Assembly: GCA_020055645.1 (NCBI GenBank)
Contig: CM034548.1
Location: forward strand, 48,662,296-48,726,295
Source: Tomocerus qinae
Lineage: Eukaryota; Arthropoda; Collembola; Entomobryomorpha; Tomoceridae
Direction of reading: 5' to 3'
DNA: 64,000 nucleotides
Below, piece after piece: positions 45,738 to 58,133 of this stretch (positions are counted from its first letter, which is position 1; every line of letters starts with the position of its first letter). The position numbers and the translations under genes are program-made. The notes below the pieces were generated by a model. That model was not told the DNA's origin and ran no database searches. It saw only the letters and a list, made by a program, of their open reading frames with translations.

Positions 45738-46240
45738 TTATTGCATATAAACAAATAAATCTGGGGGTTCTAAACCAAAGTAGTCAGATGTCTGAGAGCC
45801 GTAAAGACAAGTGTGGCAGTTAGTTAATAAAACAGCTGCTGTGTAATATTTAGCTACTGGTTGTAATCCAAGCCTCAAATTCTTTTTATATTCTAGGAAA
45901 GCAAAATTTCGATATTTTTTCCAAATCCCCATTCCACCGATTGACGAACCCTAGTCATTCTTTTATTGTACATTTGCTTGGTATAAGACAAATTGTGGCC
46001 TTTAAAAGGCACCATAAAATGTTTCCGAAGTGGAGATGCTGGGTCTCCATACAGGTAGAAAGGATGTCCTTCTTCGTCGTTGAATTCAGCTTCCAGTTCT
46101 TCAATAATTCCACTTTCTGCCAAAATGTAGGCATCATGACGTCCCCCAATCAAAGGACCACTAAGAGCTCCAATTATTCCATTGGGTAGCATCACCGACT
46201 GGAATTTTAATGCATGCGTCCGTTTGTGCCCATTGTAATA
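45738..46240 (-). pseudogene. PIF/Harbinger transposase fragment (DDE_4)
   Basis: The minus strand reads YYNGHKRTHALKFQSVMLPN, GIIGALSGPLIGGRHDAYIL, LYGDPASPLRKHFMVPF and VRQSVEWGFG, the typical Harbinger order with the second Asp (GD) and the Glu (VEWGFG). After a frame change near 45900 the C-terminus continues as AAVLLTNCHTCLYG and EPPDLF. A 3' splice site (ATTTTTCAG) precedes 46240. The N-terminal half and first catalytic Asp are absent. Dead copy. Confidence 0.82.
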
Positions 46241-46344
46241 CTGAAAAATATATACCTAAGGGTGGTGAAGTACCGAAACAATCCGGGCGCTGCATTTCAG
46301 CAGTAGCCGGTAGCATTAACGATCTAGTACTTCGTGCGCCATCT

Positions 46345-46660
46345 TCACTATTTTCCATTATAAAAAATGGAAAATACTACTCTAAGGAATATAAGATAGA
46401 GACTGGGACAGGTGCTGGATCGGCATAAGGTCCTTTGTTGTTTAGTCTATTTATTAATGATGTAGGTAGTGCTTTTAATATTGGCTATGCGTTATACGCA
46501 GATGACCTGGTCTGCTGGGTGAGTAATACTGATGTGAATGAAGCAATTAAAACTGTAAATGAAAACATGTTAGAGCTACAAAACTGGTGCAAAAGAAATA
46601 AGCTAGCTGTGAATGTTGAAAAAACTCAGTATATGATACTTCATAAAGGGGGAGAGTAAT
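46345..46660 (+). pseudogene. LINE reverse-transcriptase fragment
   Basis: KNGKYYSKEYKIETG, then LLFSLFINDVG, ALYADDLVCWV and NKLAVNVEKTQYMIL are blocks around the YADD motif of a Jockey-like LINE. One stop separates the first two blocks. It directly follows the Harbinger remnant. Confidence 0.75.
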
Positions 46661-47033
46661 GTAAGCATAGTCCTCGGTCAACATTGGTTCAGAACAAAGA
46701 TTACGTTTTAGTTATTCTGAGCCACAACACATATGTATCTATTTTAGGTAATTGCATAATATAAGATAAGATTATGAAGTGGTACGTACACCCAGGGGGG
46801 GAATGCCTCGTCCATTCACCCCCACTTCACACAGATGTCAGAGTGCAATTCAATTATCCATATACAGTAGCAACAATTTGACATAACTCCCTCAGAAGTG
46901 ACCCCTCAAGAATCCTCCTCCAGATAAATTTCAGTATCCCTCCCCATCAGAATAATAACAGAAAACGACAGAGCTTTAATTTTTTGACGTTAATGCATTT
47001 TTTCACAAAATGAATAATATTATGACCGAGTGA
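46661..47033. other. Intergenic, nothing recognised
   Basis: No coding, RNA or repeat signal that I can name. Confidence 0.4.
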
Positions 47034-47226
47034 TTATAACTGTTTCGCTCTCACATTAATCTCTTTGTATTCGAAAGACAATGGATAATATGTTGCAATA
47101 GAAAGGCTTAACCTCAGCGCAAACTTCGAGTCGAGCAAATCTACGTAGGAGGTCCATCGTAATGCAACATATGATCCATTGTCTTTCGAATACAAAGAGA
47201 TTAATGTGAGAGCGAAACAGTTATAA
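47034..47226. repeat. Near-perfect palindrome, arms of about 63 bp
   Basis: The left arm 47034-47097 and right arm 47163-47226 are inverted copies with only one or two differences; shared words are CTGTTTCGCTCTCACATTAA and TATTCGAAAGACAATGGAT. The loop is about 65 bp. It is most likely a recent MITE. Its RNA would form a long hairpin. Confidence 0.88.
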
Positions 47227-47262
47227 ATGAAACTGAAATCCCTCATAAAACCTTTTTTACTA

Positions 47263-47912
47263 CGGCTCATCCTATCTACCCGACAGCCAACTACCGGACA
47301 CCCGATACCCTCCCACCCGACGCCCGACAGCGGCCAAATACTTCCCGCCTGACACCCGACAGCTATCTACCCGACACCCGATGCCTTCCCACCAGACGCC
47401 CGACAGCGGCCAAATCCTTCCCACCCGATACCCGACAGCTAACTACCATACACCCGATGCCCAACCAACCGACACCCGATGCGTTCCCACCCGACAACTG
47501 ACACCCTTCTACCCGACATTTACATTTTTTAAAATTTTAAATTTTTATTACAAATGTAAATTATTTTGTTGATGAGAGTAGCTATGTAACTATGTATGCC
47601 TAAGTGTTTCCCATATTCTTTGGAGGCCTACATCTAAACTTGGGTTGGGAAATCGGATTATCAGAAACCTTAGAGTATAAAGTTTAGACTATTTGACCAT
47701 TTGAGACTATTTGGCCATTTGGGCTTATTGGACCAAAGGAACGTAGTAGGTTGTCATGGTCCCATTACCGATAAATCTGTAGAGAAGGGCAAACATCACC
47801 CAAACCCCGGAGAGAGAAAATGCTTCTAAAGAGATATCCATTTACTTGACGAAGATAATCTAGTTTTCGCTCGAAATTCGGTAGTTGGCTGTCGGGTTGA
47901 TAGGATGAGCCG
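47263..47912. mobile_element. TIR element with 7-bp TSD and CCCGACACCCGAT repeats
   Basis: The ends are CGGCTCATCCTATC and its complement, with inverted identity over about 35 bp apart from one base (through CCCGACAGCCAACTACCG). TTTACTA is repeated at 47256-47262 and 47913-47919. The left third is made of degenerate CCCGACACCCGAT-like repeats that form a spurious open frame. Confidence 0.83.
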
Positions 47913-47919
47913 TTTACTA

Positions 47920-48417
47920 CGAAGTTTGAAGCTCCGTTTCAGCCAATCTCTTTGCTGCGGGAATTTCATTAAATTCAAAATATATTCTAACCTTGAAACT
48001 GGTGTGTGTGCGACTAATTTTATTCATGCTATTATACACAACAACATTATATTAGTTTAATAATAATCTTATAATAATAATATCATTATAATGTTAACAT
48101 AATAAATTACCTTTCTTTAACAATAGTTGTATAGTTATTGGGTCTTGGGGACACTTAGGTATGTTGTATAACACATTACGTTGAAACAGATGACAGAAGT
48201 TTTCATTCGTGATTATGTGTCTTCTGTTTGTAAACATCAACATTGCATTGCATTGTGCACAGATTTTTTAGCTGCACACGGTTATCATTTATTTATGTCA
48301 CCAGCTGAACCAATTCTCTTCCGTCATCCCACACAACTCTCTTACATTTCCGTAGTTACGATAAATCACTGACAAAGAATTGATTTCAAGAATTACGAAT
48401 TCCCAAAAAATACAAAA
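47920..48417. other. SZT2 upstream region
   Basis: AT-rich flank of the SZT2 start. No core promoter motif could be assigned with confidence. Confidence 0.4.
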
Positions 48418-51400
48418 ATGGAAGCTGATGTGCAGAACTCTGAGGAAGAAGTCTACTTAGGAAATGTCTTGGAAGCGGAGCATGTCTATATTTTGATGAA
48501 CGAGGAATATCGCATTTCAAGAAACAGGAGAGCTGAATGGTTCTTTTCAAAATTAAATGGAATTATTACTATCCCCGTTAATAAAGAATTGGTAAGGGTT
48601 CAGTCAGTCACATTTTTATGTTGTGAATTTTCAGTTTCCATTTTCCATTTCAGTTTTTGTGTTGCTACTTATTGAGTGACTATTGAGTTTTCAGAAGGAT
48701 TATGCTAGAGAGCTTGAAGTTGTTTCAGTAATTCCACTTTATGCTCCTCCAGAATGGAGTCTTGAAGAAAATCATAAATTCAGGTAATTAAAATATACCC
48801 AATGCCGAAATTTTATTATTTCCATTATTAATTTCGAGTGAACACCATATTTCAACTAGTGACTAGCATTTTGGTGTTGATTTCAACAATGAAGGTGCGT
48901 ATTTTGCCTGTTGATATGATGTTGTCAGATGGGTACTAAAATGCCTAGGAATGGGCCAGAATGTGTAAAAATTGCTTTCTATAATGGAATCTAATTCCAT
49001 AACATTCCTTTAGTTGTTATCGTCCAATAAGAATCTTTCCATATTTTGAAATGGAATTATTCATATTTATAATGCTACATCAATGATGATGTAAATAAGC
49101 TTCGAAATCTACAATAATACGAGTGATTATTTAAAATGATGTTAAAAACTACAGAAATGACAATAATTGTATGTAACTTTGTAACTATTAATATTTATTT
49201 ATCAAGTATACAAAAAAGTATTTTTACAGTTTTTCTGGAGATTTCGTTGCTTAAGTGCAAACGGTATCATTTAACAGATGAAGTCGAATATTCTATATAC
49301 ATAACCTGACATTATAGTGTGGTGACAACTGGGATAATAATATGCGATTTTTTTAGATATCGAGTGGTACCTAAGACTGTTGTCACGTTCTTGTCAAGGA
49401 ATTACAGAATCGTTTATTGTCTAGACATCAGCCCCTCGGTTGCTGCTGTGGTGAGTTTTTTCTCGCTAAGTAATGCCACTTTTCACCCTCCGTGAATGAA
49501 TAATTAACCTATTACTAGGTATAATTACAATCAGTATCGGAACTTGAATATTTAAATCTAGATCTTTAAAAATATGATTTAATTGGCATGATTATTATTG
49601 TTAAATTATTAAAAGAGTAATTGGTTAAATGTGAATGGTAAGAGTACAAATTCATGTGGATCGGAGGAAAACCATGCATAATATTACGTCACCATAGTTG
49701 TTAATATGTTTAAATTGTTGTTTGATTTATTTCTAGTCATAGTCTAGTGTAGTAGTAGTCTAGTGTGATAGTCTAGTCAAAATAGTTAGTTGTCATCTTC
49801 CACCGATCGGATCGACACGTAACTTTTCTCTCTGTCTCGGAAAGCAGAAGAAAAGTAGTTGAAAAAGTAATATTGTATGAAAATTAATGTGTTAATAAAC
49901 TAGTTTTAAGTGTTAATACTAGTGCTCCTTTTTTCTACAAAAAAATTTGGTAGTTTGAAGCTACATCCGAGTTAGCCTTGCACACTAACTAGCATCGTAC
50001 AACCAGCATGTTTTTTAACAATTATTTCCACTTTATTTTTAGGACGTTCAAGCGGGTATAGTTATGTTTGATGGGATCTTTCAAGCTCTGAAAATCAGTA
50101 TGAATGGGCTGATGAGCGAGGTAACATGCAAAAGATTCTTACTCTTGCCCATCACTTGGATATTATTTGTTGAAACCTTTTACTTTTTTTAGTTTCGAAT
50201 CCCAGGAAGTCATGTTCAGTTTCAGCCTAAAATACACATAACAGTAATTGCACATTCTCCATTTCTAGCGTCCGTATCTGAACAGGTATTAGTTTGTTCT
50301 TTACCTTTTATTATTATTACCAATTATCAATAATTCTTACAGCATAATTTATGTTAATATTTTATCACCGTTGATCTGCTTCCTTATTCCTAACGATAAT
50401 AACGTAATTTATTGTTTGTCAAAGGTCTTGGTGCATGGAGTTCTTCTGAATCAGGAGACGATTAGCGATATTTTAAAAGTCGTTTTTAGTCGCCTCAATG
50501 CTATTGAAAATAGAATTGCAGAAGTCACCGCCTCTATTAGTGAAGCAATCGAAAAGGCTAGAGTAAGGAAGCGTATCTATTTAACATTCAACGTATAGAA
50601 AGTTCACACTATAGTGGGAAACTTTTTACATACTTTATGCTTATTTTTAGTGCTGGTAAAAATTGCTTTCTTCCTGTGAAACAGTTATCACGTATTCTAC
50701 CTTATTTATCTTCCACACGGGAAAGTCAATAGCTAATAATGCTATGCTTGACTATCTTATGTACTACAAGTATTGCCACAGTTTGACGATCAATGCTGCA
50801 GACTTTCTCCATCCTAACTATATCTCTTTATTTTGTGTATACGTTTTTAAACAATCATACCACGAAATACCCTTTAGGTAAATTTTTTTGAAAAGGGGGC
50901 ACAGGAGTATAGGAAAATGACCTTAAAATTTCATTGTCATGTAATAATAATATCATTCATTTCACCATTTCGACTTCCTTTATATTCTCATTCTCTAATT
51001 CATCATTTGGTTGGTAGTTTTATGGTAAAATATATAAACATTTCCAAAACATCTTAAAAATTTGACCAAAATCTGCGACCCTCAATCCGGTGGGGCAGTT
51101 TCTAGACCCTCTCAACTCCTTATAAACCTGTAGGGATTTCGTAGTTTACACAATTCTTTGCAAAGCCTCGGCCTTCTGCTTTAAGTCTTGTCCAACACAC
51201 TACACAACACAACACACTACACAGTTTAGATGGGGGAACAGTGGCGGTCTCCCACAGAACCGGCAGTCACCTTAACTAACAGCCTAAAATAACCAATCAC
51301 ATGCATAAACTCTATTGTTTATGTGATTAGCACTTCTAACACTTCTGTGGGTCGCCTCTGATAGGCAATTAACCAAATGCAAGGCTCGTTTCCTGCTTCT

Positions 51401-54400
51401 AGTCTATATACTAGGTACTATAATATAATTCTGTGATTCATTGTAACCTTTTCATGAATTTTTTACTAGGATTTCTCTGATAGACTTATGGGAAAATTGT
51501 TTGATGAGGGCGATGAAAATGTTTCGTCTCATAATACAACGTCTGTAGCAATGAGTCCTGATTTCGGTCTTGTGGATTTGCTTCGTCAAGCTCTCATTGC
51601 ACTTCACCTGTTGCCCGAAAATTCAACGGCAGGTTCGTGAATTATATGATTAGAAATAATAAAATCAATGCGGTCATACGATTTATACCGATTAATTTAC
51701 AATTATTCTTTACCTAATTAATTAAAAGGATTTAAGTTAGACAGAGGTTTCGCATTTTAAAAATCGTGCCATTAAATACACAGTGCATACCAGGACCCGT
51801 TTTCGAGTGACCTATCCTAATTAAAACAATAATATTTATAGGTATTTGTGCAACCTCTCGCAGCCATTAAAAGGAACAAGTCAATTAGAATAAGTCCATA
51901 GACTATCAATTGAGGCTTCTGTAAATGGTAGACAATCTCTATATTATAAACACAAATTGAGATAAAGCAATAAATTCACCAATCTACCTACTAGCTATGT
52001 ATTTACATATATATGTATGTCTGGCAGGGAGAGCCTAAAATATGCGCAAGCGCTTATGCATAGCATAAAACAATGAAATACACTCTGGTAACTGGTATAC
52101 GAATGTATCGAAATTAAACCAAATATTGATGCGCAAATCACTTGAATTGAAATTCAATATGAGTACTAAAGGCCTAGTATAGTATATACTGTAGAAACGG
52201 AATTGATGGGTAGTCTGGCGTCATAATAACTCCGCCTTTACTTCACATCTTTCATGACCTAACACAATGTGCTACAAAAATGTTGAAATAAGTAAATTTT
52301 CAGCGACTGCGTATTGGCCCGAATTTCATCGATAGACCGTTGATTATTTAGTAGACCAATGTTTGATGCCTAAACGTGTTGAAATGTAAAACAAGATCAG
52401 TACTGCTAGTCTAGTCATTACACAACAGTGCGGTCATTCTATTCTATAATCGTAGACTGAGAAAAAGGATCTTATCGTGTAAGAATAGCAACTTCGGCTA
52501 AATCAGACCAATTTCAATAATTTGCAATATGGCCTGCGAAAATGACGTCATTTTTAATAATTTTACCCGTAGCAACTTACAGTTTCAGAATTTTGGAAAG
52601 CTACAGTTAAGGGGCCAGTTATTGTCAAAAGTTAAGGGGCCAGTTATTGTCAAAAGTTAAGGGGCCAGTTATCGTCAAAAGTTAAGGGGCAAGTTACCAT
52701 CAAAAAGAGATTTCTATCGACGAAAGATTATAGTCTGCATATGGCGCAAGAATAGTCGAGCTGACGCGCTTTCGCGGAAAGACAGGCCACGTAATTAACA
52801 ATATAATTTCCCTGACTTAAGAATGGTAGCAGAGAAACCAATATTTTTTAAGCTAATTTCGAATATAAAAAACTCCGGTATTGCCCATTTTTGAATACTT
52901 CAAATGCTTCTGATTGGTTTCGAATTTCTTCGACTAAATTCGAATTTCTCCGACTAATTTCGAATTTCTCCGACTAATTTCGAATTTCTTCGACTAATTT
53001 CGAATTTCTCCGACTAATTTCGAATTTCTCCGACTAATTTCGAATTTCTTCGACTAATTTCGAATTTCTCCGACTAATTTCAAAATTTCTCCGACTAATT
53101 TCGAATTTCTTCGACTAATTTCGAATTTCTTCTACTAATTTCGAATTTCTTCTACTAATTTCGAATTTCTTTTACTAATTTCGAATTTCTTCTACTAATT
53201 TCGAATTTCTTCTACTAATTTCGGATTTCTTCTACTAATTTCGAATTTCTTCTACTAATTTCAAATTTCTTCTACTAATTTCGAATTTCTTCGATTAACT
53301 TCAAATGGTTTTGGATAATTTAGTATATCTTTGATTAATTTTCAATTTCTTCGGTTAGTTTCGAATTTCTTCGACTACTTTCAAACATTTTCAATTAGTT
53401 TATCGAAAAGATTCGAAATTAATCGAAGAGATTCAAAATTTAGCGAAAAATTTCGAAATTGGTCAAAGAGATTCGAAATTGGCGGAAGAAATTCGAAATT
53501 GGTCGAAGAGATTCGAAATTGGTGGAAAAAATTCGAAATTGGTCGAAGAGATTCGAAATTGGTGGAAGAAATTCGAAATTGGTCGAAGAGATTCGAAATT
53601 GGTGGAAGAAATTCGAAATTGGTCGAAGAGATTCGAAATTGGTCAAATAAGTTTGAAATTAGTCGAAAAGATTCGAAATTAGTCGAAGAGATTGAAAATT
53701 AGTCAAAGACATACGAAATTAACCAAAATGATTCGTAATTAGTCGAAGAAGTTCGAAATTGGTCGAAAAGATTCACAATTTTTCAAAACTGGTCAATGTT
53801 TTATGAAGTGTTTTAATAAATACATGCAACACAAATGACGTCATTATCTCCAATTTCCACATCCATGAAAATGTGACATACATGTGGAAAGAAATGTTTG
53901 ATTAGGTTAGCGGTCCATATATGAGCCACGATGTTGAACACTGTTCTATTTTAATCTGCTAAAATTATTTTGGTTACCCAGTTGACTTAAGTAGCTCGTG
54001 GCTTTGATGGCTAACAATCTCGTCATTTATTGAATTTCATTTCAAATAACCCCATTTGGCCATTTTAGTCACTGGCTTACAAATGTTTTAAATCACCGGG
54101 TGGCCATTTTAACCGGGTGGTCAACGATCCATGGTAGTATCGTATACTGCCTAATTAATTACTCCCAACAAGGTTTGGTAATCCGAAATTGCACGTATAG
54201 TGCCTGAACAAGTGTCTTAGTTCAGGCACTTTTACATGTGCAACTCCGCAATACTAAACCCTGTGACCATTAGCAATAAGTATACTTAGTATGCTACGAG
54301 CCCTGTTACGAACCCTCCAGGAGGACGGGCCGCATTACTAGTATACCCTAGTAACGGTAACGGTCATAGTTCATTCGTACTACGAGACTTGTATACTAGC

Positions 54401-57400
54401 TTGCTATACCTGCGTTAGATTATATGCATAGGTTTTTCAAAATCGAATTTTTTTTTTCGAAATTCTATAAATGACAAACAAAAAATAGCATAATTCTAAA
54501 AAAAATACCAAATGTTCTTGAATAGCCAATTTAAGTGTGGTATCATTTTCAAGGTTCTACGTTTATCGGCCGGTGGCCATTTGTTAATCCGAATGTACAT
54601 GCAATGCATTTCAAATGGGGAAACACTGTCCATTCAGACCCCAATATCTCCGAAACAAAAAATAGCATAATTCTGAAAAAATCACATATGATTTTTAAAA
54701 GGTTAATTTAGGCCTGGTTAAATTTTGGTTCAATTTCGTTTATCGGCCCATGTCCAAATTTTTAGGCAAAGTTTCTTTACCTTTCCCCTAAGCTCCTTTA
54801 CCCACCTATATATGTCTGGTAGGATAAATTTAAATTATAGCCTTGATTCAAGGAGGCATTAGTAGTATGTTATAATACCTTTAGAAATCGATTCGTGTAT
54901 TCTGGGAGCTACTAGTATTATATCCAAACATTTATACAAGGATACCGACAGAATTCCATGCGCATGTCCCACTTTACGTTTATCTAATAGTAAAGATTGT
55001 GAAGTATAGTAAAGTAGACAACTCATTAAAGTAACCTCACATCGTGAAATTCAAAATCAGTATCTATATTTCACATATTAATGTGTACACAAAAATATGG
55101 CTGTCTGATTGATCTATGGTTCCTATAGCTTTGATAATAGTAACTGATGGAGTGATAAGCGTCCCAGACGGTGGCTACTTGGACATGCTTCTGTCCCAGT
55201 TGAGATACAACACTGTGTCGTGTTCATTTATTCAATTGTCTAGTCCGTTTCACCCTCACCTGTGCCATGGGGTCCTTCCTTATGCGGATCTTATGCGATT
55301 CATTTCGTCTGCAACTTTCGGAGCTTTTTTTACGTCATTACCAGAGATTGTAATTTTCTGAACTACCCTTCTCTAATTCAAACAAAAACAACTAAATCGC
55401 TTAAATGTAGACAATTGTTTTATTCTTTGTAGAAAGACAATGACCTTAAAGAAATGAATATTTACCACCAAGCCTTCTTAGCTTGGAACTTTCAAAAGCC
55501 GTTGGAAACGATGAAAATTCATCCACTGATGCCAATCCCAGGAAGTGTGAAACCTGGAGAGTGGTCTGTCAGGTTAGTTTTTTTGCACTCTTGTGAGTGA
55601 CCCATGGATCAAGTTTTCTTTGAGTAGACAATATTTTTGGCCAATATACTTGTTTTAGGAACCAATGCTTCTTCAGTGTTCGTGATATGCCAATTGTAAA
55701 GAAGCAGCAGTACGAAACGATTCTGAATGTGGACTACATGAAAGTCCTATCATGCAGATTGCGGGAAGGTTTCACAATAAAGGTATTTTTCTTTTTGTTT
55801 CCCCTGAGAGCATGTGTCTGATGTGTTCGTTGATATCCTACAGGAAGTGGTCGTTTGTCCAGACAACAAGTTAGAAATAAAACTTATCCTCCCCTGGAAA
55901 TTCCTCATCCAATTGGAATATATCTTGATAACACCGTGGCCAGCCCAGCCAAAAGTCAATTGCATTGTGTCCCTAGAAGGCCCTTACGATTTCTTGCACG
56001 ACGTGACATGTCTGGCCAAGAAACCCTTTCACTCATACTACAGACAGTTGATGGTATCTCAGTTTTGGGCGTCTCAAAAAAATCTCTCCGAATCAGACAA
56101 ACTTCTGGTCCATTTTAATTCCTTTTCCGCCAACTCATCATTTTTTAACATTCCTGACAGTTTGCGAAATGGCGTACCTCTTTTTTATATTTCTTCTAAT
56201 ACCTCCATACCCATCCTCCAGTCAAGGTAAACAATTTGTAATTATGATGTCTTCAATTCAAATATGACGTACTGCTTTTCAATTTATTTTCTTGGTTTGG
56301 CAGTGATTTTGCATACCCCCAATTTGAACAATTCTGGAGACCAGTATGTCTTCTTGACACAACAATTTGGCAGAAGTGGATGCACACTCATCGAATTGGA
56401 ATTCTTCTGGAACATGATCATCCTTTGCCAAAGTAATCCATTTTTGGGAATTATTACACAATAATATGTAACAAATGTTTTATTATTATTTCTATTATTG
56501 TCACAATTCCAGACATTTGCACTTGCCAAATTCTTCGGGTCGATTTCATGTGATACAATGTAGGCAGACCGTAATGGCCCTGAACACTCTTCTCAAAGAC
56601 TGGAGCTCATTTGTACTCGTTGAAAATCACTCCTACATCAAGCTAATGTTTAAGTAAGGAAATATTTATTTCTATTTCAACCTAATATTATATACTTCAA
56701 CATGAATATTAGCAATTCAAAAATGCTTTCGTTTTGTAATTTAGTGAGAATGAAAAGACTCCATTTTCATTCTACATCATTCGCGTAACATCCAAACCAC
56801 CTTGTGTTGTTCTACGCCTGGCATTTTTGGTTGGCACTCCTGGCTACCTTCGTCATCAGGCAGTCACAGTGCTTCGGGACAAAATTTCTAACTTGACATT
56901 TCCTCAGCGACTGCGAGAACCCCCAAAGTGGAGAGTTTTCAATATTCAGTCAACATCCAGCTGCTCTAAAACTTTTAAGCGCACATGGTCTGATATGCAT
57001 TGCTGTATATTACTGCACAAACCTGTCGAGAAAATTCTAATCAGGTTCAAAAACACTAAATTTTAATTTGTTGTTGTTTTTATCGTCAAACAACGAAACC
57101 TAAAAAAATATTAAATAATATAGATACGAACGAGTTCCGAGGAACTTTTTCTTGGACCTCCTTCCTCAAAACCAGTACAATCACTTGAAAAGCCCCAAGA
57201 CGCCCAGTAGCAAACAATCTACCTTTGGTTTCCGTCCTACCTGTCCCTCTCCCTGGGGAGGCACGAATGTTAAAATGGGACCAGAAATGTTTAACACGGT
57301 TGCTCGTTATTTGTATCACAAAAGATGGATTTGGTGTCTGCAGAGTACACCAACTTCTACAATGAACATTGACGGAGCTGCTTTCGTCCTTTCCACAATC

Positions 57401-58133
57401 ACCAAGTAATTTGACTAGCATTTTATAATGACTATCAGAAGAGACCGAAACAAATGTGTGGAAATGTATCAAATAACCGAAGCTGCATTAAAGATTATAC
57501 CATATTAATACCATATTAATTGCAAAAATTTAGAATGAGGCTGCAAGAAGGATTTCGATTTGCTTATTCTGCTGCAGGGACTGTTAACATGATTATGGAG
57601 TTGGACATGAAGGTATATTTCCGATATTTGTAGCATTTGGCAAAGTATTGTGGAAATATTAATTATTATAAAGATTTACTATGGGTTTTAAATATGTTTA
57701 AAGTCAAAGCAGTTTGGCAACGATGAAATTGATAAAGTTGAAGCGAGACACGAGGATGCCAAAGCACAGGGATACACTCCTTGTGTCCTCCAATATGTCA
57801 TTTTCCCTCCAACGTCATCGCTGAGCAGGTACCGGTGCACACACGCTAATGCAAACTAAAAATTAAATTACTTGTTTCCAGCATAATTACAGATTTCCAT
57901 TATTTATTTTCATGAAGGGTCGATATTTGTAGTTAAATAATGAATTAATATATTGGAAATGTTGCAGCGGGTCTGAAGGTGCAGAAGAAGGAGAAGGGGA
58001 CTCTGTTGAAGAAAGCGACGACTTATATTTGGTCACTGAGTGCTGGGTTGAGCCTCAAAGTGGTCACGTTGTCAAAAATGGCCCTGAAAGCTCCTATTTG
58101 GACGGACTGGAATATTCAGCCATTCCTACCAAG
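48418..58133 (+). CDS. SZT2: SZT2, KICSTOR subunit, N-terminal 18 exons (partial)
   Basis: SZT2 is the scaffold of KICSTOR, which holds GATOR1 at the lysosome to restrain mTORC1 under amino-acid shortage. Exons: 48418-48591, 48695-48783, 49357-49450, 50043-50120, 50193-50285, 50425-50562, 51470-51632, 55129-55349, 55433-55572, 55659-55782, 55844-56226, 56304-56432, 56513-56653, 56745-57044, 57124-57405, 57534-57612, 57710-57828 (start could be 57704 or 57713), 57968-58133. Phases agree at every GT-AG junction; 2913 nt, 971 codons. Landmarks shared with human SZT2: NEEYRISRNRRAEWF, VTFLSRNYRIVYCLDISPS, LIIVTDGVISVPD, EGPYDFLHDVTC, HRIGILLEHDHPLPK, LKDWSSFVLVENHSYIKL, VARYLYHKRWIW, LVTECWVEPQSGHV. 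Human SZT2 has over 3400 residues, so most of the protein is missing here. The start has AAAATGG context and fits homologues. Confidence 0.93.
52603..52705 (+). repeat. 25-bp tandem repeat, about 4 copies
   Basis: The unit starts TTAAGGGGCCAGTTATTGTC and ends AAAAG. The last copy has several changes. Confidence 0.9.
52917..53785. repeat. Inverted 20-bp minisatellite in an SZT2 intron
   Basis: The left arm (52917-53300) has about 19 units of AATTTCGAATTTCTTCGACT. The right arm (53400-53785) has about 19 units of the reverse complement type, GGTCGAAGAGATTCGAAATT, in part alternating with GGTGGAAGAAATTCGAAATT as a 40-bp higher-order repeat. The middle 100 bp hold degenerate units. The RNA of this intron could fold into a stem of nearly 400 bp. 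Arms made of short tandem repeats resemble foldback transposons. Open frames here are products of the repeat. Confidence 0.92.
53940..54131. mobile_element. Diverged relative of the hAT MITE at 26923
   Basis: It shares CACTGTTCTATTTTA at the left, GGCCATTTTAG and CTGGCTTACAAA in the middle and GGTCAACGATCC at the right with the element at 26923-27210. No target duplication is left. Confidence 0.5.
54172..54263. mobile_element. Short hairpin MITE in SZT2 intron 7
   Basis: GGTTTGGTAATCCG, TTGCAC and GTGCCTGAAC on the left are mirrored by GTTCAGGCAC, GTGCAA and CGCAATACTAAACC on the right. The unit is about 92 bp and no target duplication could be fixed. Confidence 0.65.

Larger units (their letters stand above)
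51633..55128 (+). other. SZT2 intron 7
   Basis: This 3.5-kb intron is by far the longest among the 17 seen. It contains the 25-bp tandem repeat at 52603, the inverted 20-bp minisatellite at 52917-53785, a hAT-MITE relic at 53940, a small hairpin element at 54172 and a direct duplication (54478 and 54655, marker AAAAAATAGCATAATTCT). No coding exon was seen inside. Confidence 0.75.

Noticed and set aside
45893-46195. Host HARBI1-like gene
   Set aside because: The frame is interrupted, lacks the N-terminal half and lies among other transposon debris, so a dead Harbinger copy is the better reading.
53331-53702. Open frames rich in EIRNWSKRFEIG-type repeats
   Set aside because: Translation of the 20-bp inverted minisatellite; both strands give similar frames and there is no other support.
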